A DNA stretch of 5,331 nucleotides from an uncultured Polyangiaceae bacterium (GTDB lineage: Bacteria > Myxococcota_A > Polyangia > Polyangiales > Houyiibacteriaceae): NCBI GenBank assembly GCA_947258625.1, contig CAMYJN010000210.1:1-5331 (forward strand). The letters are read 5' to 3'. Below the pieces are notes generated by a model that made no database searches, was not told the DNA's origin, and saw only the letters and a program-made list of their open reading frames with translations. Within the stretch, counting starts at the first letter, position 1; each line of letters starts with the position of its first letter. The position numbers and the translations under genes are program-made. Shown here in pieces: positions 1 through 5,331 of the stretch.

Positions 1-380
1 ACGAGCAATTGCTCGGCGCGGTCGGTCTGGTCCGCCGTGTCGGCGATGAACATGTGCGGCGCGGCAACCTTGGGGCACTCTTCCTTCTTCCGCTTCTTGC
101 AGACGGGAGGCTCGTAGATTTCGATGATGTAGCCGGTGACGCCGAGGTCTACGTCGAGCAACTTGCTCGGGCGCTGACGCAGGCCGTACACGCTGTACGA
201 CTCATCTTCGTACGTGGTTGGAAACGGCGGTGGCGGAAGCGTCGGAACCTCGGGAAGGTTCGGCACGATTTCGGGCAGTTTTTCAGCTTCGGCTTCGGGC
301 TCCGAAGCGGACGTAATCTGTTCACAACCGGCGCTCAGCAGCACCCCGGCCACCATCAGGCCTATTAGACGAGCTCCCAT
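1..380 (-). CDS. Putative lipoprotein of unknown function, C-terminal part beyond the window
   Basis: Translating the minus strand from the ATG at 380-378 gives 126 codons that stay open to the window edge, so the C-terminus is missing. The start is backed by a strong Shine-Dalgarno AGGGGG at 390-385, four bases upstream. Residues 1-18 form a lipoprotein signal peptide: Arg4, a hydrophobic core 5-15, then the lipobox LSAG-C with Cys19 as the predicted acylated residue. Residue +2 is Glu, not Asp, so by the E. coli sorting rule it would go to the outer membrane (inference). Residues 27-37 are Glu/Ala-rich and 36-54 are a proline-rich linker. A folded domain begins near 58 and holds VTGYIIEIYEPP (81-92), a Cys94/Cys102 pair enclosing Lys/Arg/Glu, and APHMFIADT (107-115). 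I do not recognise the family; the beta-rich GYIIEIY stretch could be part of a small beta-barrel, but that is a guess. It lies 50 bases after the HEAT-protein stop on the same strand, so it is probably co-transcribed. Confidence 0.85.
   Translation of the reverse strand, partial: MGARLIGLMVAGVLLSAGCEQITSASEPEAEAEKLPEIVPNLPEVPTLPPPPFPTTYEDESYSVYGLRQRPSKLLDVDLGVTGYIIEIYEPPVCKKRKKEECPKVAAPHMFIADTADQTDRAEQLL
2..15. repeat. 14-bp perfect palindrome, copy 1
   Basis: CGAGCAATTGCTCG reads identically on both strands and lies inside the lipoprotein gene (codons for Glu-Gln-Leu-Leu). The same 7-base arm recurs in a second palindrome at 155-169. No function can be assigned. Confidence 0.6.
155..169. 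repeat. Inverted repeat with 7-bp arms and 1-nt centre, copy 2
   Basis: CGAGCAA-C-TTGCTCG has exactly the arms of the palindrome at 2-15, with one extra central base. It also lies inside the lipoprotein gene (codons for Ser-Lys-Leu-Leu). The extra base shifts the reading of the left arm, so the two copies do not encode the same peptide, although both right arms are read as TTG CTC on the coding strand. Confidence 0.6.
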
Positions 381-430
381 GTTTCCCCCTGTTCCAAACA
401 AAGTAACACGGGCGATTCGGGAGCGACAAT

Positions 431-1879
431 CTAGGGGGACTTCCGGGCGCATCGACCGTCCTCGGCTGGGGGCTGTTCCAGAGCCGTTTTCAGCGTGGGC
501 GGAACGCCTTGGGTGCTTCGGAGCTGCTCGACGGTCGCAACGGCCTCCGGGCTGCCAAGGGCTCGGAGGGCCTCGATCGCCAGCGCGGCGTTGTTCAAGT
601 CTTCGGTGAGGGCGTTCCCGGGCGCCGCGCGCATCACCACACGGAACAGGGCCTCGGCGGCATCGGTCCGGCAATGGGCGACCACGTAGTCGATGGCGGC
701 AGCCGTCACCAACGGCCATTCGTCGGGGGCGCGGAGCCTTCGGTGAATTCGCTCCCAGCCTTCGTCGGAAGCCGACGCGGTGAGCACCTCGATGGCAGCC
801 GCGCGCACCTGCGACATCGAATCGTCGACCGACGCAACCACCACCGCAAGCGCCTCCCTCTCGCTTCGCAGGCTGCGCACCGCGGCGGCCCGCACCATCG
901 GCCAAGGGTCGCGGCGGGCGAGGGTGGCGCGCTCCAGCATGGAGCCGTCGTCACCCGACAAGGCCGTTGCTGCGCTCGCCCGTACCCGTGGGTAAGGGTC
1001 GTGTAGAGAAGCCCGGGCGTCTTCGCGATGTCCACGCGCGGCACTCGCCTCGACCGCAGCCTGGCGCAGCATCCATTCCTCGGGCCCGTCGACTTGGCTT
1101 CGCACCCAGCGGTCGATCTCACCGCTCGGGCCGGCCGCGGCGGCGCCCTGAAGCAGCCGCCAGGCCGACGGGAAATTCTTCGACCTCGGTGCAGCATAGG
1201 CGATGAACGAAGTCATCGGGGCGCGTCGCCCCTCCAAGCCGACCAATCCCAGGGAGGCGCTTGCGACCGCGGACACCGCCGGTTCGTTGGCCAGCCATGC
1301 GCGAAGCTTGGTGTTCGCATCGCCCGCCGAGCGCTGCACCGCGTTGCCAAGCGCGGCACGAAGCGCGGGGCGATCGGCGCCGGCCGGTTCGCCCATGGCG
1401 TTGAGCAAGGGCGCAATCGCGAAATCGGGATCGGCGCGCGCGAGAAGCGACGCGGCTCGGTCACCCACCGCAGGATCGGAGACGAGCGCGGCCAAAGCGC
1501 GGCGTCCGCGAGAGCCGAGCTGCCGCAACGCCGCGAAAGCCCTGTCGCGCAGATCCGCGTCGTCCGCCCGAGCAGCCTCGACCAGGGTGTCGATGGCCGC
1601 ATCGTGATTTGCGGCAAGGCGGGTGAGAGCGCCGATCGCGCGCTTTTGTCCAAGTAAAGAAATCGTCGGCCACGCCGCGCGGATCTGCTTTGCGGCTCGT
1701 TCGCCGCCTGCTTGAAGCACGTACACCGCGGCCGTTGCGCGGTCGTGGTCGGCATCGAGCTGGCTCACGGCATAGGCAATCGCCGCCGGATTGGCCGTCG
1801 CACGAGCCGTCCCCACAACACCGAAAAGCGCTACGACGGTCGCTAGTGCAAGAGCGCGTCTGGCGTTCGTCGTTCCCAC
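431..1879 (-). CDS. Exported HEAT-repeat protein (periplasmic alpha-solenoid)
   Basis: This gene encodes 482 residues from the GTG at 1879-1877. The frame stays open upstream to 1990, but that extension lies inside the transporter gene and would bury the signal sequence. The GTG start puts a classic signal peptide at the N-terminus: Arg7-Arg8, a hydrophobic stretch 9-23, and an Ala-Arg-Ala site with likely cleavage after Ala27. The mature protein is Ala/Arg-rich and helical throughout. Its second half shows repeats about 30 residues apart, each an Asp/Pro/aromatic turn followed by Val/Leu-Arg-Ala-Ala: around residues 271, 299 (DPYPRVRASA), 329 (DPWPMVRAAA), 358 and 391. This is the usual pattern of HEAT / PBS-lyase HEAT-like repeats; earlier, more degenerate repeats are likely at 95-150. 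Such proteins are normally binding scaffolds without catalytic residues, and none are seen here. The start overlaps the transporter end by 37 bases, with only a weak purine-rich site (GGGACGG) upstream, so translational coupling is likely. The export and fold calls are good; the partner is unknown. Confidence 0.87.
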   Translation of the reverse strand: MGTTNARRALALATVVALFGVVGTARATANPAAIAYAVSQLDADHDRATAAVYVLQAGGERAAKQIRAAWPTISLLGQKRAIGALTRLAANHDAAIDTLVEAARADDADLRDRAFAALRQLGSRGRRALAALVSDPAVGDRAASLLARADPDFAIAPLLNAMGEPAGADRPALRAALGNAVQRSAGDANTKLRAWLANEPAVSAVASASLGLVGLEGRRAPMTSFIAYAAPRSKNFPSAWRLLQGAAAAGPSGEIDRWVRSQVDGPEEWMLRQAAVEASAARGHREDARASLHDPYPRVRASAATALSGDDGSMLERATLARRDPWPMVRAAAVRSLRSEREALAVVVASVDDSMSQVRAAAIEVLTASASDEGWERIHRRLRAPDEWPLVTAAAIDYVVAHCRTDAAEALFRVVMRAAPGNALTEDLNNAALAIEALRALGSPEAVATVEQLRSTQGVPPTLKTALEQPPAEDGRCARKSP

Positions 1880-3564
1880 TCGGTCACCGTCCCGTTCCGC
1901 AGCTCTAACACGCGATCCGCATGACGAAGGAAATCCTCGCGATGCGTCGCGACGATCACCAGTCCCCCGTGGTCGGTATGCTCTCTGCAAACCCGAATCA
2001 CCTCGCGCTCGCGCTCGTCGTCGAGAGCGGAGCTCGGCTCGTCCAAGAGCAACACGGGGGCACCCGTGTAAAGCGCGCGCGCGAGGCAGATTCGCTGCCG
2101 TTGACCGGTCGACAGATCAGTGCCGCCTTCGTGCAAGACCCCGTCATAGCCCTGTGGCCTTGCCGAAACGAAGTCGTGGGCATCGACGCGCCGGCAGGCC
2201 TCGAGTACGCGATCGCGGTCCGGACCGCTCACGCCAAGCGCCACATTGTGCAGGATCGTGTCGCGAAACAGCGCCGGGTTCTGCGGCATCCATGCGGCCG
2301 CGGCGATGAGCGAATCGCGGGCCGCGGGCAGGCCGTCGATGGCGATGCTCCCGGCGGACGGCGGGAGCACCCCAGCGAGGACCCCGAGCAAGGTCGACTT
2401 GCCCACGCCACTCTGACCGGTGATTGCGACGAGCTCGCCGCCGCGAAAAGACGCGCTCGCGCCGAGAAGCACGGGCCGCCCGTCGTAGTCGAAGCTGAGC
2501 CCATCGAAGCCGAGCGAGACAACACGCTCCGTGCGAGGAGCTGCGGGTTCGGCCGGCTGGGCCGGCAGGCTGAAGAGCTCATCGAGCCGATCGAGCGATG
2601 CCAAGCCCGACCACCAACCGATGACCGCCTGTGCGATTCCGTGCAAGGGCCGATACATCAAGAGCAGGGCGACCAGCACCGTCCCCGCGCTGGCGAGGTC
2701 GACGGTGCTTCGGCTCGACCACGCAAAGGCAAACACCAACGCGATGCCGAGGGCGGCCGCGAGCTCCACCATCGGCCCTGTGGCGGCGCTCCAGGTCTCC
2801 GCGGCGATCCCGCGTTGCTCCGAGCGTGTCGCGGCTTCATCGACGTTTTGCCACGTGGACGCCGCGGCGCCGTAGGCCCGAAGCACCGCCGCTCCGTCGA
2901 TGGCCTCGGCCGTTCTCGCTACCACTTCCGACTCGGCGGCAAAAAGCTCGCGTTGCAGCTTCCTGGCCGGGCGGGCCGCCACGACGATCAGCACGACGGC
3001 CAAAGGCACGACCAGAAGCCCCGGGATGGCTAGCGCAGTATCCACCCGCAGCGCCACACTGGCTAGTGCCGTAGCCACCAACATGCTCCGAATGCCCTGG
3101 CCGAGACCCACATGGAGGAAGATCCGAACCCCGTGCACCTCGACCTGAATCCGCGAGGCGAGCTCCCCGCGAGGCCAGGCGAGCAGCTTCGAGGGCTCCA
3201 GAGCCAATACATGACTCAACAATTTCCCCCGGAATTCGCGAATTACGCCGAGTTGGAGCTGGGACGCGAGGTGGGTCCGAAGCGTCTCGGAGAGCGCTCT
3301 CAGCACACCGAGCCCCACCAGCAAGAAAACGATCTGGGTAACACTCAGGCCCGGGTTCGGCAGGTTGCCCAATGCGCTTCCGGCCCCTGAATCGCCTTCC
3401 CAACTGCGCACGAGCGGGCCTACGAGCCACGCGTAGGCGGCAGTGGCCGCGGCCGACACGACCATGGCGAAGAGCGTCGCCAACGCCAGGGGCATGCGCG
3501 CCTGAACCGATTTCAGTATTTCCGCACGAGCACGATTATCACTGGAATTCCTCCGCATAAACAC
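1843..3564 (-). CDS. ABC exporter half-transporter (fused permease and ATPase, MsbA/CydCD-like type I)
   Basis: This 573-residue protein is a membrane domain fused to one ATPase domain, the usual size for a half-transporter that works as a dimer in the inner membrane. Hydrophobic segments lie near 26-50, 73-92, 157-198 (probably two helices), 263-282 and 288-318, giving about six helices. An Ala/Pro-rich linker (334-343) leads to the ATPase. It has an A-loop Tyr360, Walker A GQSGVGKST (383-391), Q-loop Gln428, signature LSTGQ (484-488), Walker B VLLLDE (504-509) with catalytic Glu509, D-loop SALD (512-515) and H-loop His541. All ATP-hydrolysis residues are present. The signature has Thr in place of the first Gly of LSGGQ. 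The GTG start at 3564 is preferred because AAGGGG (3578-3573) sits 8 bases upstream; an in-frame ATG at 3558 is the alternative. It is first in the minus-strand cluster, followed by an exported and a lipid-anchored protein, which suggests envelope export of a lipid, peptide or other hydrophobic substrate. The substrate cannot be read from sequence. CydC/CydD, MsbA and peptide exporters share this layout, and no second half-transporter is adjacent. Confidence 0.95.
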   Translation of the reverse strand: MFMRRNSSDNRARAEILKSVQARMPLALATLFAMVVSAAATAAYAWLVGPLVRSWEGDSGAGSALGNLPNPGLSVTQIVFLLVGLGVLRALSETLRTHLASQLQLGVIREFRGKLLSHVLALEPSKLLAWPRGELASRIQVEVHGVRIFLHVGLGQGIRSMLVATALASVALRVDTALAIPGLLVVPLAVVLIVVAARPARKLQRELFAAESEVVARTAEAIDGAAVLRAYGAAASTWQNVDEAATRSEQRGIAAETWSAATGPMVELAAALGIALVFAFAWSSRSTVDLASAGTVLVALLLMYRPLHGIAQAVIGWWSGLASLDRLDELFSLPAQPAEPAAPRTERVVSLGFDGLSFDYDGRPVLLGASASFRGGELVAITGQSGVGKSTLLGVLAGVLPPSAGSIAIDGLPAARDSLIAAAAWMPQNPALFRDTILHNVALGVSGPDRDRVLEACRRVDAHDFVSARPQGYDGVLHEGGTDLSTGQRQRICLARALYTGAPVLLLDEPSSALDDEREREVIRVCREHTDHGGLVIVATHREDFLRHADRVLELRNGTVTEWERRTPDALLH

Positions 3565-3595
3565 GTCGAATACCCCTTCTCATCTCCACCCACAG

Positions 3596-3612
3596 ACCCA
3601 TATAGTACGGGT
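3596..3612. promoter_or_regulatory. 17-base inverted repeat over the -10 element, possible operator
   Basis: ACCCATA-TAG-TACGGGT has 7-base arms that pair with one mismatch around a 3-base centre. It covers the proposed -10 hexamer of the minus-strand promoter, a typical place for a repressor site. The regulator is unknown and the arms are short, so chance is possible. Confidence 0.3.
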
Positions 3613-3626
3613 TACTCCCACGACAA
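3599..3626 (-). promoter_or_regulatory. Candidate sigma-70-type promoter of the transporter cluster
   Basis: Read on the minus strand, TTGTCG (3626-3621) and TATATG (3604-3599) are separated by 16 bases; each matches four of six consensus positions. Transcription would start near 3592, leaving a leader of about 28 bases that contains the AAGGGG ribosome site. It lies in the most AT-rich stretch of an otherwise GC-rich intergenic region. The prediction is by eye only. Confidence 0.4.
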
Positions 3627-3804
3627 AATCCAAGCGCTCGAACGGCGAGGTCACGGCCAGCAGGCATTCCGGCATGGTGCATGCATCTCGATTCGACTCG
3701 GACGATTGGTTCACGCCTGATGGAAGAGTCGGGCGGTTTCGAATGTTCAGCCATTCAGGCGGGGTGCCACACATTGCGGGCGCCACCGGGAGACAAGAGG
3801 GAAA

Positions 3805-5184
<1,380 letters not shown>

Positions 5185-5207
5185 GCTAAGCAGCTCGCAC
5201 GACTGAG

Positions 5208-5237
5208 ACGCCGGTGGGGAGACCCGCCGGCGTTTTT
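5208..5237 (+). terminator. Intrinsic terminator of the sigma factor gene
   Basis: ACGCCGGTGGG (5208-5218) pairs with CCCGCCGGCGT (5223-5233) over 11 base pairs with a single T-G wobble, closed by the stable GNRA-type loop GAGA, and runs directly into a five-T tract (5233-5237). It begins 23 bases after the stop codon. The opposite strand has no T tract after the hairpin, so it is one-directional. Confidence 0.93.
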
Positions 5238-5243
5238 CAATTC

Positions 5244-5303
5244 TGGCGCTGTCACTGGCGCTGTCACTGGCACTGGCGCTGGCGCTGTCACTGAGGCTGC
5301 CGC
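5244..5303. repeat. Degenerate hexamer/12-mer tandem repeat
   Basis: Ten consecutive 6-base units starting with TG follow the terminator. The 12-mer TGGCGCTGTCAC occurs twice in tandem (5244-5267). TGGCAC and TGGCGC follow, then a third full 12-mer (5280-5291), and the array decays into TGAGGC and TGCCGC. The remaining G-rich bases to 5331 show no supported gene. Confidence 0.85.
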
Positions 5304-5331
5304 GGATGTGGTGGGGGGTGGTTGATGGGCG

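Noticed and set aside
9..368. Plus-strand open frame opposite the lipoprotein
   Set aside because: The minus-strand frame has a strong ribosome site, a signal peptide and a lipobox; the plus-strand frame shows none of these.
1921..3033. Long plus-strand open frame (370 codons) opposite the transporter gene
   Set aside because: Its translation is an Arg/His/Gly-rich shadow without domains. The minus strand here encodes a complete set of ABC motifs, and open antisense frames are expected at this GC content.
3233..3244. Perfect 12-bp palindrome AATTCGCGAATT
   Set aside because: About one such palindrome is expected by chance in a window this long, it lies within coding sequence and it does not recur.
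3513..3554. Perfect GGAGG seven bases before an out-of-frame GTG opening a nine-residue frame inside the transporter's start
   Set aside because: The peptide (VIIVLVRKY) lies within the transporter coding sequence, and the GTG or ATG at 3564/3558 accounts for translation. A tiny overlapping leader cannot be supported without conservation data.
3539..3754. 71-codon minus-strand frame ending within the transporter start
   Set aside because: It has no ribosome site, no recognisable domain and would overlap the transporter start and its proposed promoter.
3750..3775. T-loop-like sequence (tttcgaatg) in the intergenic region, considered as a tRNA
   Set aside because: There are no matching acceptor, D or anticodon arms around it on either strand.
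5306..5331. G-rich tail, considered as a G-quadruplex or the start of a new plus-strand gene
   Set aside because: The G runs are mostly only two long, and no ribosome site precedes the ATG near 5306. The stretch is too short to judge.

Overview
The window is GC-rich chromosomal DNA from a bacterium. The sigma factor, the dense alanine/arginine-rich coding and the exported lipoprotein and HEAT-type proteins suggest a myxobacterium or related Myxococcota (the former deltaproteobacteria). That placement is inferred from protein style, not from a database match.

Layout: the left two thirds (1-3564) is a compact three-gene cluster on the minus strand. In transcription order it holds an ABC half-transporter of the exporter type (3564 to 1843), an exported HEAT-repeat protein (1879 to 431) whose start lies inside the end of the transporter gene, and a lipoprotein (from 380) that runs off the left edge. 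A 240-base divergent intergenic region (3565-3804) follows. It has an AT-rich island with a plausible promoter for the transporter cluster and a 17-base inverted repeat over its -10 element. On the plus strand, 3805-5184 encodes a complete RpoD-like sigma-70 family factor. It ends at a strong intrinsic terminator (5208-5237), then a degenerate 6/12-base tandem repeat (5244-5303) and a short G-rich tail with no recognisable gene.

How the genes fit together: the minus-strand products would sit in or outside the inner membrane: a membrane exporter, a protein with a cleavable signal peptide and stacked helical repeats, and a lipid-anchored protein with a proline-rich linker. They look like one envelope module of unknown substrate. 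The sigma factor is divergent from it. It may only be a neighbour, or it may control the module. It carries group-1-like core regions but lacks region 1.1 and the usual C-terminal tail. It also has histidine where E. coli sigma-70 has Gln437, so an alternative (group 2-like) factor with shifted -10 preference is more likely than the housekeeping one.

No RNA genes, CRISPR arrays, insertion sequences or attachment sites were seen.
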